Part shown: piece after piece, positions 38,414 through 47,152 of the stretch
How the letters are laid out: the number at the start of each line of letters is the position of its first letter
Position numbering within the stretch: the stretch's first letter is position 1
Origin: Aurantiacibacter arachoides
GTDB taxonomy: Bacteria > Pseudomonadota > Alphaproteobacteria > Sphingomonadales > Sphingomonadaceae
DNA: 64,000 nucleotides
Direction: 5' to 3'
Assembly (NCBI RefSeq): GCF_009827335.1
Contig: NZ_WTYH01000001.1
Span: 310,001 to 374,000 of the forward strand
The notes under the pieces: generated by a model
Told to the model about the DNA's origin: nothing
Seen by the model: the letters and a program-made list of their open reading frames with translations, nothing else
Database searches by the model: none
Program-made: the position numbers and the translations under genes

Positions 38414-38428
38414 TGTTGCAACGCAACA
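38414..38428. promoter_or_regulatory. Inverted repeat upstream of zwf
   Basis: TGTTGC at 38414-38419 and GCAACA at 38423-38428 form a perfect 6-bp inverted repeat with a 3-bp spacer. It sits about 43-57 bp upstream of the zwf start on the minus strand, in the likely promoter. The regulator is not identified. Confidence 0.45.
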
Positions 38429-38481
38429 CGTCTGGCCCGAAAGCGCAATCCCCGGATCACAGGCGCACCCGCAGATACCCG

Positions 38482-38503
38482 TTCTTGTGAACGTTAACAA
38501 GAA
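38482..38503. promoter_or_regulatory. Large LacI-type palindrome upstream of zwf
   Basis: TTCTTGT and ACAAGAA arms flank GAACGTTA, making a 22-bp palindrome broken by just one mismatched base pair (g/a) around a central AACGTT. LacI/GalR-family operators typically have this shape. It lies about 111-132 bp upstream of zwf, just after the stop of the transglutaminase gene. It could also be a weak hairpin terminator for that gene, but the AT-rich arms and lack of a T-tract fit an operator better. Confidence 0.5.
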
Positions 38504-38514
38504 GCGTCCCCGGA

Positions 38515-39315
38515 CTAGTCGGTTTCCTTGACCACGATTTCCTTGTCGCCGAACTGGTTCATGCCGAACGTGGTGAGGAAGCTGACATCCGCGGCGTCCC
38601 GGCCGATGCCGATCTTCGCCGTGTGCGCGGGGTCGGCCATGCCGGTTGCATCGACGATGTACCACGCACCGCCACCCGGCGTCGTGGGGTCGCACAGGAA
38701 CACCTCGGCCACGGCGTGAAAATCGGGCGGGGTCACGCCGGGCGCGAAGCAACTGACGTAGCGCGCCGGGATGGTGCTCGCCCGGGCAAACGTCACCATG
38801 ACATGGGCATAGTCACGGCAGATCCCGCGCCGTTCGACAAAGGTGTCGAGCGCGGTGGTCGTCGCGTCGGACGATCCGGGGGTGTAGTGGAAGTGGTTGG
38901 CGATCCAGTCCCGCATGGCGACCACGCGTTCGCCGCCCGACAGCTTGCCGAATTCGTCCTCGACGAAGGCCTGCATCCGGTCGGCCTGGCAATACCGCGA
39001 ATCGAACAGATACTCGACCGCTTCGCCCGGCAGATCATGCGGGTCGAGCGCGGAGAGCTGGCCAAGGTCGGGCACCAGCCGCTTGACGTCCACCCGTGCG
39101 CGGTAGTCCACCGCATACTCCCCTTCGGCGCGCACCCAGATGCGTTCGCCGACATCGTCCTGCGCGGGCACGCGCGCGGTGTGGATGGCGGGGGAGAGCT
39201 TCGTTTCGCTGGAGAGGATGGTCTGCTCGGGAATGTCCGCCGCCTCGAACTGCAGCAGCAGGTCGGTCGGGCGTTCGAGCGTAAAGGTGAATTTCGCGGT
39301 GATATCTATCGGCAT
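38515..39315 (-). CDS. Transglutaminase-like cysteine protease family protein
   Basis: This 266-residue protein has a transglutaminase-like core with the triad C166 (RRGICRDYAHV), H200 (PPDFHAV) and D222 (YIVDATG). An N-terminal beta domain (1-95) typical of this family precedes it. No signal peptide is visible, so it is probably cytoplasmic. Members are usually peptidases, often with an unknown substrate. I chose the ATG at 39315 (MPIDITAKF). It follows the YjbQ gene on the same strand with a 56-bp gap. Confidence 0.86.
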   Translation of the reverse strand: MPIDITAKFTFTLERPTDLLLQFEAADIPEQTILSSETKLSPAIHTARVPAQDDVGERIWVRAEGEYAVDYRARVDVKRLVPDLGQLSALDPHDLPGEAVEYLFDSRYCQADRMQAFVEDEFGKLSGGERVVAMRDWIANHFHYTPGSSDATTTALDTFVERRGICRDYAHVMVTFARASTIPARYVSCFAPGVTPPDFHAVAEVFLCDPTTPGGGAWYIVDATGMADPAHTAKIGIGRDAADVSFLTTFGMNQFGDKEIVVKETD

Positions 39316-39371
39316 GATGGGCGAACGGGCGGGAAGGGCTGCGGTTTCGCCCGTCGGCAAAAAGGTGGCAA

Positions 39372-39788
39372 TCAGGCGCCGATGATCTGCACCACGATTT
39401 CGCGGGAATGCGGCGCGCGGCGATGTTCGGCAAGGTAGACGCCCTGCCAGGTGCCCAGCGTCATCCGCCCGTCCGCAACCGGGATGGACAGCGAAACGCC
39501 GGTGAGCAGGCTGCGGACGTGGGCGGGCATGTCGTCCGGCCCCTCGCTGTCATGCTCGTATCCGGCACTCTCCGGCGCGATCGTCGCCAGCCAGCGCAGC
39601 AGGTCGCGCTGCACGGCCGGGGCGGCATTCTCGTTGATGAGCAGCCCGGCGCTGGTATGGCGGCAGAACAGGGTCACGATACCGGTGGCGATGCCACTGT
39701 CGGCCACCCGGCGCGCGACCTCGCCGGTGATTTCGTAGAACGCCTGGCCATGGGTGTGGACGGTTATGCGGGTCTGGGCTTGCTGCAT
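39372..39788 (-). CDS. YjbQ family (UPF0047) protein
   Basis: This 138-residue protein belongs to the YjbQ/UPF0047 family, whose E. coli member can act as a secondary thiamine-phosphate synthase. Family blocks are FCRHTSAGLLINENA (with conserved His), DMPAHVRSLLTG, and GTWQGVYLAEHR near the end. The physiological role is not firmly known. The ATG at 39788 is used; it is divergent from the AlkB-like gene (20 bp between starts). Confidence 0.85.
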   Translation of the reverse strand: MQQAQTRITVHTHGQAFYEITGEVARRVADSGIATGIVTLFCRHTSAGLLINENAAPAVQRDLLRWLATIAPESAGYEHDSEGPDDMPAHVRSLLTGVSLSIPVADGRMTLGTWQGVYLAEHRRAPHSREIVVQIIGA

Positions 39789-39808
39789 GATGCCCCCATA
39801 TTGCAGGC

Positions 39809-40423
39809 ATGAGCGCACAGGGCGACCTCTTTGGCGATACGGCGGGCGAGAGGCCCGCGATCCCCGGCCTGGCGCTGGTGCCCAATGTAATCGACGCTGC
39901 CCAAGAGGCAAGACTCATCGCGGCCATCGATGCCGCCCCGCTCACGCCGTTCAAGTTCGGCCAGTGGGAAGGCAAGCGGCTGACGGCGAATTATGGCAGC
40001 GCCTACGATTACCAGCGCGCAACGCCCATACCCGCCCCGCCGCTGCCGGGCTGGCTGCTGGACCTGAGGGGCAGGCTGGCGCCGCTGGCAGGGCTGGAGC
40101 CCGATGCGCTCGTGCAGGCGCTGGTGATACGCTACGATCCGGGTGCCACCATCGGTTGGCATCGCGATCGTCCGCAATATGGCGAGGTGCTGGGCCTGTC
40201 GCTCGGCGCGCCCGCCACCATGCGCCTTCGCCGGCGGCGGCCCGATGGCGGGTTCGATCGCATGACATTCCCGCTGGAGCCCCGCGCGCTCTATCGCCTG
40301 TCGGGCGAGGCGCGCGACGGTTGGGAACATTCGATTGCCGCGCTGGACCAGCCGCGCTGGTCGGTGACGTTCAGGACCATGCGACAGGCACATCCCCGGA
40401 ACCCGGCGAGTCGCGGTTCGTAG
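39809..40423 (+). CDS. AlkB-like Fe(II)/2-oxoglutarate dioxygenase
   Basis: This 204-residue protein of the AlkB superfamily has the iron ligands H118 and D120 (GWHRDRP) and H174 (WEHSI), with the 2-oxoglutarate arginines in RWSVTFRTM. It probably repairs alkylated nucleic acid, as AlkB homologues do by oxidative demethylation. It resembles the bacterial short AlkB group. No ada or alkA genes are nearby. The ATG at 39809 is preceded by a 20-bp gap to the divergent YjbQ gene. Confidence 0.87.
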   Translation: MSAQGDLFGDTAGERPAIPGLALVPNVIDAAQEARLIAAIDAAPLTPFKFGQWEGKRLTANYGSAYDYQRATPIPAPPLPGWLLDLRGRLAPLAGLEPDALVQALVIRYDPGATIGWHRDRPQYGEVLGLSLGAPATMRLRRRRPDGGFDRMTFPLEPRALYRLSGEARDGWEHSIAALDQPRWSVTFRTMRQAHPRNPASRGS

Positions 40424-40456
40424 ATTCCCCGGAGAAACCCGCAAAGGAGAACGACG

Positions 40457-40660
40457 ATGGCGAAGAACACCGGCGAGGGCTATCGCGAGGGATCGGTGGA
40501 CAACCGCACGCAGGTGCACAATCCTGTCACCAACCAGTTCGTGAAGCGCAACCGCGATCCCGAAAGCGGGGGCAACGGCCAGTTCATGGACGTGAAGCAG
40601 GACGGCGAACCCTTCAAGGGCGTCGCCCACGAACCCGACGGACGCCGGCGGCGCGGCTGA
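40457..40660 (+). CDS. Conserved small hydrophilic protein
   Basis: This 67-residue, charged, Gly/Asp-rich protein (MAKNTGEGYREG, VHNPVTNQFVKRNRD, FKGVAHEPDG) has no helix-forming core, membrane segment or known domain. AAGGAG lies 8-10 bp upstream of the ATG at 40457. The composition and clean ribosome site suggest a real gene; similar short proteins are recalled in sphingomonads as hypothetical. Function unknown. Confidence 0.65.
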   Translation: MAKNTGEGYREGSVDNRTQVHNPVTNQFVKRNRDPESGGNGQFMDVKQDGEPFKGVAHEPDGRRRRG

Positions 40661-40678
40661 CCGCGCCGCCATCAGCCT

Positions 40679-42787
40679 TCAGAACGCGATGGAGGCAGAC
40701 GCCTTGACCGTGCGCGGGGTGCCCTGCAGCAGCGCGGGGTTGAACGCATCGAAAGCGCTGGCCCAGTAGGCCTCGTCCGTCACGTTATCGACCGTCAGCC
40801 GGAGCGTCACGGGCGCCTCGCCCGCGGCGAAGACGTAACGTGCACCCAGGTCGAACACGGTCCAGCTGTCGAGTTGCAGGGTATTTGCGGCATTGGCCTG
40901 CTGTTCGCCGGTATGCGTGACGCGGCCATTGAGCGTCAGGCCGGGCGCGAAGGGCAGGTCCCACTCGACGTTGGCATTGGCGGCGAGTTCGGGAACGCCT
41001 GGTGCCTCCAGCCCGCTTTCCAGTTCGGCCTCCGCCAGTGCGAGTCCGGCGATAACGCGCAGGCCCTGCGCGACCTCGCCGTTCAGCGTGAATTCGACGC
41101 CGCGATTGCGCTGTTCGCCGAGGTAGGCGAACCGCGTGCCACCCGCGCCGTCGTCCTCGAACCCGTCGCCCGGCCGCTCGATCTGGTACAGGGCCAGCGT
41201 GGCGAAGATCGACGGGTCGAAGTAGAACTTGCCGCCGACCTCGTACTGCGTGGTCATGCGCGGGGCGAGCACTTCGCCGGGATTGGTGATGTCCGGATCG
41301 AGCGGCGCGACGGCGCCTTGTTGCAGCGCCTCGATGTAATTGGCGTAGAGCGACAGGCCCTCCATAGGCTTCACCACGAGGCCGGCGACTGGAGTAACCG
41401 CGTCCTCGGTGTATTCGGTGGTGAGGGCGCCGCCGAAATAGCTGAAGCTCTCGACATCGATGCTCTGCCAGCGCGCGCCGAGCGTCAGCAGCACGCTGTC
41501 GCCGAGGAAGCCCAGCGTATCGGAGGCAAAAACGCTGCCGAGCTGCTTTTCGGTAATCGGAAACGGATTGTCGAGATCACCGCCGGCAAAAGCGCGCGGC
41601 TGGATGGCGACCTGCACGGGGTCATAGAGGTTGGTGTCGAACGGCGTGAAGAAGTCGTAGGCCGTGCGGTCCTGCTGCCAGACCATGTTGCCGCCGGCGT
41701 TGATGGTATGCGTCAGGCCGCCGGTGGCGAAACTGGCGCGCAGACCTGCCTCCACTGCTTCGGCATTCTGTTCGTAGGGAATGTAGGAATGGAAGCCGCT
41801 GGTGGCCGCACCGGTCACCGCGTCGGTCACCTGGATGCCGCCGTATATGCCTTCCTCGTCCCCACGTCGCGCACCAGCCTTGCCATAAAGCAGGACGTCT
41901 TCGGCCAGGTCGTATTCCAGGGCCAGCGTGCCGAACACGTCGGTCAACTCGGTATAGGTGTAGTCCTGCGCGTAGTTGGCGCTGGCATCGGGAACGGCGG
42001 GCAGGGTGGCCGTGGTGAAGCTGACCTTGGGGCGCAGGCTGTCGATGCGCACCTCCTGATAGGCGAGATCGAGCGCGGCGCGGAAGGCCCCGCCGTCGTA
42101 GTCGAACGCACCGCCCAGCACCTGCGCGCGGCGATCCTCGCGGTCGACGGAAACTTCGCCATCGCGATAGGCGCCGTTTACCCGCACGCCCCATTCGCCG
42201 CCCGCGCCGAACCGGCGGGCAACGTCGAAGCTGCCGCCGATGTGGCCGTCGCCGACGAAAGTGGCGGTGGCGCGGGTCAGGTCCTCGTCGGCGCGCTTCA
42301 GGAGCAGGTTCACGCTGCCCCCCAGGCCCGATCCGCCCGGCGCCGCGCCGTTCAGAAAGGCGCTCGCCCCGTTCAGCACCTGCACCTGGCCGAACAGCTC
42401 GGGCGCGATCAGCTGGCGCGGGGCCACGCCGTAGAGGCCGTTCACGCCCACGTCGTCACCGAACAACGAGAAGCCGCGGATGACGAACTGCTCTGCCGCG
42501 TTGCCGAAGCCGTAGGTGGTGCGCACGGTGGGATCGTTCTCCAGCACCTCGCCGATGGTCAGCGGCTGCTGGTTGTAGATCAGCGTCTCGTCAAAGCTGC
42601 GGATGTTGAAAGGCAGATCCTCCGCTGCCACGTTGCCGAGCGCGCCGGCATCCCCGCCGTTGACGACCTCGGTGGCATTGTCGCGCTGCGCGGTGACGAC
42701 GATGGCGTCACCCTCTTCCTGCGCGGCGGCAGGCTGCGCGATGGCGGCGGCGAGCGCGAGGGTGGAGGCGGCGAAACGAAGGGTCAT
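40679..42787 (-). CDS. TonB-dependent (siderophore-type) receptor
   Basis: This 702-residue outer-membrane receptor has a signal peptide (to about AAAQ, residue 22), a TonB box-like AIVVTAQ, and a plug with YNQQPLTIGEVLENDPTV, FVIRGFSLFGDDVG and VNLLLKR. A barrel ending in a terminal Phe (VKASASIAF) follows. The plug differs from the 8046 receptor, so these are not recent duplicates. It is the last gene of a minus-strand unit starting at 44178 behind a strong Fur box, with a 66-residue membrane protein and a PepSY protein upstream. Confidence 0.92.
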   Translation of the reverse strand: MTLRFAASTLALAAAIAQPAAAQEEGDAIVVTAQRDNATEVVNGGDAGALGNVAAEDLPFNIRSFDETLIYNQQPLTIGEVLENDPTVRTTYGFGNAAEQFVIRGFSLFGDDVGVNGLYGVAPRQLIAPELFGQVQVLNGASAFLNGAAPGGSGLGGSVNLLLKRADEDLTRATATFVGDGHIGGSFDVARRFGAGGEWGVRVNGAYRDGEVSVDREDRRAQVLGGAFDYDGGAFRAALDLAYQEVRIDSLRPKVSFTTATLPAVPDASANYAQDYTYTELTDVFGTLALEYDLAEDVLLYGKAGARRGDEEGIYGGIQVTDAVTGAATSGFHSYIPYEQNAEAVEAGLRASFATGGLTHTINAGGNMVWQQDRTAYDFFTPFDTNLYDPVQVAIQPRAFAGGDLDNPFPITEKQLGSVFASDTLGFLGDSVLLTLGARWQSIDVESFSYFGGALTTEYTEDAVTPVAGLVVKPMEGLSLYANYIEALQQGAVAPLDPDITNPGEVLAPRMTTQYEVGGKFYFDPSIFATLALYQIERPGDGFEDDGAGGTRFAYLGEQRNRGVEFTLNGEVAQGLRVIAGLALAEAELESGLEAPGVPELAANANVEWDLPFAPGLTLNGRVTHTGEQQANAANTLQLDSWTVFDLGARYVFAAGEAPVTLRLTVDNVTDEAYWASAFDAFNPALLQGTPRTVKASASIAF

Positions 42788-42835
42788 GATCGGTCCTGTC
42801 TGTGTCGAAATCGGGGAATCGGGTGAAGATGAAGG

Positions 42836-43036
42836 TCAGCCGCGCCGCGCCCAGGCGATCGCGAGTGCGAATAGGGGGAGGGCGACCAGCACCCAGGCCA
42901 GCACATCACGCGCGCCAGAGCCTGTCAGCCCGATGACGAGCCCGGCCAGCGTCGCCAGCAACAGCGCGGCGGGCACGGCAAAAACGCGGGGGTAGGAAAC
43001 GCTGGCAGCGCGGCGATGGCGAGCGGCGGGGATCAT
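42836..43036 (-). CDS. Small double-helix membrane protein in the iron operon
   Basis: This 66-residue protein has a basic N-terminus (MIPAARHRRAASVSYPR) and two hydrophobic stretches (about 20-38, 46-62) with a short loop GSGARD, ending in AWARRG. The ATG overlaps the PepSY stop by 4 nt (ATGA), so it is translated with it. It has no recognised domain. Its place between a PepSY protein and a TonB receptor suggests a small inner-membrane partner in siderophore uptake or reduction. Confidence 0.72.
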   Translation of the reverse strand: MIPAARHRRAASVSYPRVFAVPAALLLATLAGLVIGLTGSGARDVLAWVLVALPLFALAIAWARRG

Positions 43037-44178
43037 GCGGCGGACCCTTGCGCGATTTCCTCTACGCGGCGCGCGGTATGATCGGGACCGCGACGCAGCC
43101 ACAGCATCAGGCCGGTCCACAGCACCCAGATCGTCAGCAGCGTCATCGCCGCCCAGATCAGTTTCAGCACCAGCCCGCCGTAGTCGCCGAAGTGCAGCGG
43201 CTTCGACAGCATCAGCGCCTGGTTCAGCGCGGGCATCTCGCGCGCGTCGGTCAGCGCGCCGGTAGCGGCATCGACCAGCGCCGGGGTCAGCAGGTGGCTG
43301 GTGAGCGGCCGGTCGCCCTGGAAGAAGATCGCGTAGTGGTGCCCCGTGCTCCACGCCCCGCCGGGAAAGCCGATGAACTGCGGCGAGCGGCCGGGCAGCG
43401 CCGCCTGCGCCGCCGCCATCGCCGCGTCGAGCGAGCCGTAATCCGCCGGTGCCAGCGGCGCCTCCCCGGCGTAGCGCGCGGTCATCGCGGCAAGCTCGCC
43501 GTTCTGCCAGCTCTCGGTCACGGGATCGGCCAGCGCGTTGATGATGCCGGTCGCGCCGACCACCAGCATCCAGCCCAGCGCCACCACGCCCACCAGGTTA
43601 TGCCGGTCAAGCGTGCGCACCCGCGCGCTGCGCTTTTCCCGCAGGGTGCCAAAGGCAAGACGCCGCATGAAGGGCGCATAGAGCACCGTGCCCGAGATGA
43701 GCGCAAGCACGAACAGGAACCCCATCGCGCCCAGGAACAGCATGCCCGGCAGGCCGAGGAACAGGTCCGTATGGAGCGTGAGGACGAAGTCCATGAAGCC
43801 ACCGGTCGGCGCGGGGCCGAGGGCCGTTCCGGTGGCGCGGTCGAAGAACAGCAGCGTCATCGCCTCGCCAGGGGCATCGGGCGCGGGGCCGGTGGTCACG
43901 GTCAGCAGCGGGCTGTCCTGGCTAAAGGCCATGAACAGTGGCACCTCGCCCGGACGATCCGCCAGCGCGCTGGCGAGCATGGCATCGAGTGGCTGGCCAG
44001 CCTCGGCCGAGGGCGGACCGGCCAGCGCAGCCTCGTAATCCTCGCCCAGCGCGGCATCGATCTCGTCATGGAAGACCAGCGGCAGGCCGGTGAGGCACAG
44101 CATCAGTAGGAAGGCGGTCGAGACGAGGCTCGACCACTTGTGCATCAGGAACCAGAATCGAATGGAGCGCCGCGTCAT
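43033..44178 (-). CDS. PepSY-associated transmembrane protein
   Basis: This 381-residue inner-membrane protein has an N-terminal helix (about 12-34: FWFLMHKWSSLVSTAFLLM), a large periplasmic part with GTALGPAPTGGF and FVLTLHTDLFLGLPG, and three further helices (about 145-170, 200-220, 345-370). It matches the PepSY-associated TM family often encoded with TonB receptors, thought to reduce or release ferric siderophores. It starts 36 bp downstream of a perfect Fur core. Its stop overlaps the next gene by 4 nt. Confidence 0.85.
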   Translation of the reverse strand: MTRRSIRFWFLMHKWSSLVSTAFLLMLCLTGLPLVFHDEIDAALGEDYEAALAGPPSAEAGQPLDAMLASALADRPGEVPLFMAFSQDSPLLTVTTGPAPDAPGEAMTLLFFDRATGTALGPAPTGGFMDFVLTLHTDLFLGLPGMLFLGAMGFLFVLALISGTVLYAPFMRRLAFGTLREKRSARVRTLDRHNLVGVVALGWMLVVGATGIINALADPVTESWQNGELAAMTARYAGEAPLAPADYGSLDAAMAAAQAALPGRSPQFIGFPGGAWSTGHHYAIFFQGDRPLTSHLLTPALVDAATGALTDAREMPALNQALMLSKPLHFGDYGGLVLKLIWAAMTLLTIWVLWTGLMLWLRRGPDHTARRVEEIAQGSAA

Positions 44179-44212
44179 CGCGGGCGGCGCTACGGCCGCG
44201 AAGCGCAGTCGT

Positions 44213-44229
44213 CAATGATAATCATTCGC
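44213..44229. promoter_or_regulatory. Fur box of the PepSY-TonB operon
   Basis: AATGATAATCATT at 44214-44226 is an exact match to the core of the Fur consensus and a perfect palindrome. It lies 36-48 bp upstream of the PepSY start, facing the operon, and 22 bp from the rimO 3' end. The neighbouring gene functions support Fur repression. Confidence 0.8.
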
Positions 44230-44247
44230 AATAGCAGCGATTGACCG

Positions 44248-45618
44248 TCAACTGTCCGCGATCACTCCGAACAGGTCGTGGGCGTCGGCATCCTCGATCG
44301 TCACCTGCACCACGTCACCCGCCGCCAGGGTGGCCGGCACGTTGCGCAGGAAGACCTGGCCGTCGATTTCCGGGGCGTCGGCTTCGCTGCGACCGGTGGC
44401 GCCGATGTCGCCGTCCTCGTCCGGAGCACCGACCTCGTCGATGATGACGGGAAGCGTGCGGCCCACCTTGGCCTCCAACTTGGCCGTGCTGATCCGCTCG
44501 GTCAGTTGCATCAGGCGGGCGAAGCGTTCTTCCTTGACTGCCTCGGGCACCGGGTCGGGCAGGGCATTGGCCGCCGCCCCCTCGACCGGTTCGAAGCGGA
44601 AGGCGCCTACGCGGTCGAGCTGGGCCTCCTCCAGCCAGTCGAGCAGGTAGGCGAAATCGTCCTCCGTCTCTCCGGGGAAACCGACGACGAAGCTGGACCG
44701 CACGGTGAGATCGGGGGCGATCGCGCGCCAGTTCTTCAGCCGTTCGAGCACCTTCGCCTCGTTCGCCGGGCGGCGCATGGCCTTTAGCACCCGTGGCGCG
44801 GCGTGCTGGAAAGGGATGTCGAGGTAGGGCGTGATCAGCCCTTCCGCCATCAGCGGGATCACCGCGTCGACGTGCGGGTAGGGATAGACGTAGTGCAGCC
44901 GCACCCAGGGCGGGGCGCCTTCCGGTGTCCTGAGCTGGCCCAGTTCGCGGGCAAGATCGGTCATGTGCGCGCGGACGGGATGGCCCTTCCAGTCCCGTTC
45001 CTCGTGCCGGGTATCGACTCCGTAGGCCGAGGTGTCCTGGCTGATGACGAGCAATTCCCTGGTCCCTGCCGCTACCAGCTTTTCCGCCTCGCGCAGGACC
45101 GCATCGATACGGCGGCTGGCGAGCTTCCCGCGCAGCTGCGGGATGATGCAGAACGCGCAGGAATGATTGCAGCCCTCGGAGATCTTGAGGTAACTGTAAT
45201 GGCGCGGGGTCAGCTTCACGTCCGGCTGGGGCACCAGGTCGATGTAGGGCCCCTGCGAAGGCGGCGCGGCGGCATGCACGGCCTCGACCACGTCCTCGTA
45301 CTGGTGCGCGCCGGTGATGGCGAGGACCTTGGGATGGCGCGCGCGGATCAGGTCCGCCTCGTCGCCCATGCAGCCGGTCACGATGACGCGGCCGTTCTCG
45401 GCGATGGCCTCGCCGATGGCGTCCAGGCTTTCCTCCTTGGCCGAATCGAGGAAACCGCAGGTGTTCACCAGCACCACGTCGGCGCCGGCGTAGTCCGCGC
45501 TCATGGCATAGCCGTCCGCGCGCAGGCGGGTGAGGATGCGTTCGGAATCGACCAGCGCCTTGGGGCAGCCGAGCGACACCATGCCGACTTTCTTCTGATC
45601 GGGTATCTGGGTGGCCAT
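44248..45618 (-). CDS. rimO: Ribosomal protein S12 methylthiotransferase
   Basis: RimO adds a methylthio group to Asp88 of ribosomal protein S12 by radical SAM chemistry. The 456-residue protein has the N-terminal UPF0004 cluster cysteines C18, C54 and C83 and the radical-SAM triad C150, C154 and C157 (GCNHSCAFC), plus a C-terminal TRAM domain. Family length is about 430-460. The ATG at 45618 is divergent from a small membrane protein with 49 bp between starts. Confidence 0.95.
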   Translation of the reverse strand: MATQIPDQKKVGMVSLGCPKALVDSERILTRLRADGYAMSADYAGADVVLVNTCGFLDSAKEESLDAIGEAIAENGRVIVTGCMGDEADLIRARHPKVLAITGAHQYEDVVEAVHAAAPPSQGPYIDLVPQPDVKLTPRHYSYLKISEGCNHSCAFCIIPQLRGKLASRRIDAVLREAEKLVAAGTRELLVISQDTSAYGVDTRHEERDWKGHPVRAHMTDLARELGQLRTPEGAPPWVRLHYVYPYPHVDAVIPLMAEGLITPYLDIPFQHAAPRVLKAMRRPANEAKVLERLKNWRAIAPDLTVRSSFVVGFPGETEDDFAYLLDWLEEAQLDRVGAFRFEPVEGAAANALPDPVPEAVKEERFARLMQLTERISTAKLEAKVGRTLPVIIDEVGAPDEDGDIGATGRSEADAPEIDGQVFLRNVPATLAAGDVVQVTIEDADAHDLFGVIADS

Positions 45619-45667
45619 GATGGCCGCGCCCCTACACCCGATGCCGCCGATGCGCTAGGGGCGGGCG

Positions 45668-46036
45668 ATGGGACCTGTAAACTGGATCGCCGTGCTTTGC
45701 GCATGGCTTGTCGCGGCAGCGGTTGGCCTCGCCTTTTACGGCCGCGCGGCGACGCCTTCGCGCCAGTTGGCGCGCCACGCCATTGCCGCGCTGCTGCTGT
45801 TGCTGACCGCGGCCATGATGGGCCACATGTTCGCCCGCGTGGGCGATGCCACGCTGGCGGCCAAGCCCTGGCTTTATCCGATGATGAGCGGCGGGCTGGC
45901 GCTGGCCTTTACCGGCCCGGCGCTGTTCATCGCCTATGCAAGGCGCGACCTGGCGCAGGGTGCGGCGTGGAAGGATTACGGCGTGTGGGTGATCACCTAT
46001 CTGGCGATGGGCGGCGTGTTCTGGGCCGCGGGTTAA
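45668..46036 (+). CDS. Small four-helix membrane protein
   Basis: This 122-residue protein has four predicted membrane helices (about 5-24, 38-55, 68-90, 100-120) with little else. It resembles short DUF1761-type membrane proteins but no domain is firmly recognised. It is divergent from rimO (49 bp) and convergent with the potassium channel gene (10 bp). The function cannot be read from sequence. Confidence 0.72.
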   Translation: MGPVNWIAVLCAWLVAAAVGLAFYGRAATPSRQLARHAIAALLLLLTAAMMGHMFARVGDATLAAKPWLYPMMSGGLALAFTGPALFIAYARRDLAQGAAWKDYGVWVITYLAMGGVFWAAG

Positions 46037-46046
46037 AGCCGCACGC

Positions 46047-47135
46047 CTACAAGCGCACGCCGGCTTCCGTTGCCTCGGTGGGCAGGATCTCGACCACGAT
46101 GTCGCCCGCCTGTAGGCATTCGGCCTCGTGCTCCCAGAACCCGCAGGCGCCGCCGTTGCGATAGATGCGCAGGCCGCGCCCGCCGCTGGCGAGGTCGGAC
46201 AGCGGACGGCCGATTTCCTCGGGCAGGACCGGGCGCTCCACCAGTTGCACGCGGCCGGTGACCGAGGCGAGGTCGCCCAGGTAATCGGCGATGTGCGCGC
46301 CCTGCGCGCTGCCCGCCAGCAGCAGGCCGGTGAACCGCACGGGGTTGATCACGTTGTCAGCGCCCGCCTGGCGCGCCAGCTGTTCGTTATCCGCCGCGCG
46401 CACGACCACGCTGATCGGCACGTTGGGGGCGAGATGACGCACGGTGAGCACGATAAGGATCGAGCTGTCGTCGCGCCCGGCGGACACCAGCACAGTCTTG
46501 GCCGCCTCGATGCGTACCGCCTCCAGGTTCTCGTCGCGGGTGGCGTCGGCCTCGATCACGTTGCAGCCGAGCAGTTCGGCCTGCTCCAGCCGTTCCGGGC
46601 TGGCGTCCATCACCACGATGCAGGCCGGATCGGTGCCGCGCTCGATCAGTTCGCTCACCGCCTCGGAGCCGGAGACGCCGAACCCCAGCACGACGACATG
46701 GTCGTGCAGCTGTTCCTGGATCTGGCCCATGCGAAACTTCTCCCAGCTTCTCTTGATGATGAAATTGTAGGCCGTGCCCACGAATATGAACAGCACGGCG
46801 AAACGCACCGGCGTGACAATCACCGCTTCCACCAGCCGTGCCCGGTCGGAAATCGGGGCAATGTCGCCAAAGCCCGTGGTGGTGATCGAGATCATGGTGA
46901 AATAGATCACGTCGAGGAAGCTGATGTGGCCATCGAGGTTGTCGACCAGCCCATCCCGGTCCCACCAGTGGATCATGATGACGAGGAAGATCAGCGCCAG
47001 CGCGATGCTGAGGCGGATGCTGAGGTCGCCCCATACGGGGATACGCACCGCGCGTTTCAGCGGCGTGAAGCGGCGCTTGTGGATCGGGTGCCGGCGTGCT
47101 GGAGGCCGGGGGCGCGGGGTGGGCTTACCGGCCAT
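46047..47135 (-). CDS. Two-helix potassium channel with RCK (TrkA-N) domain
   Basis: This 362-residue protein has a basic N-terminus, two membrane helices (about 38-57 and 108-127) flanking a pore loop with TTTGFGD (85-91), then an RCK/TrkA-N nucleotide-binding domain (GFGVSGSEAV at 151-160) and a TrkA-C-like end. This is the Kch/MthK-type layout and should form a tetrameric K+ channel gated by a ligand on the RCK domain. It lies 17 bp after surE on the same strand, so serS-surE-channel may be one transcript. Confidence 0.88.
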   Translation of the reverse strand: MAGKPTPRPRPPARRHPIHKRRFTPLKRAVRIPVWGDLSIRLSIALALIFLVIMIHWWDRDGLVDNLDGHISFLDVIYFTMISITTTGFGDIAPISDRARLVEAVIVTPVRFAVLFIFVGTAYNFIIKRSWEKFRMGQIQEQLHDHVVVLGFGVSGSEAVSELIERGTDPACIVVMDASPERLEQAELLGCNVIEADATRDENLEAVRIEAAKTVLVSAGRDDSSILIVLTVRHLAPNVPISVVVRAADNEQLARQAGADNVINPVRFTGLLLAGSAQGAHIADYLGDLASVTGRVQLVERPVLPEEIGRPLSDLASGGRGLRIYRNGGACGFWEHEAECLQAGDIVVEILPTEATEAGVRL

Positions 47136-47152
47136 GGGTCAGCCCCGCCGCA

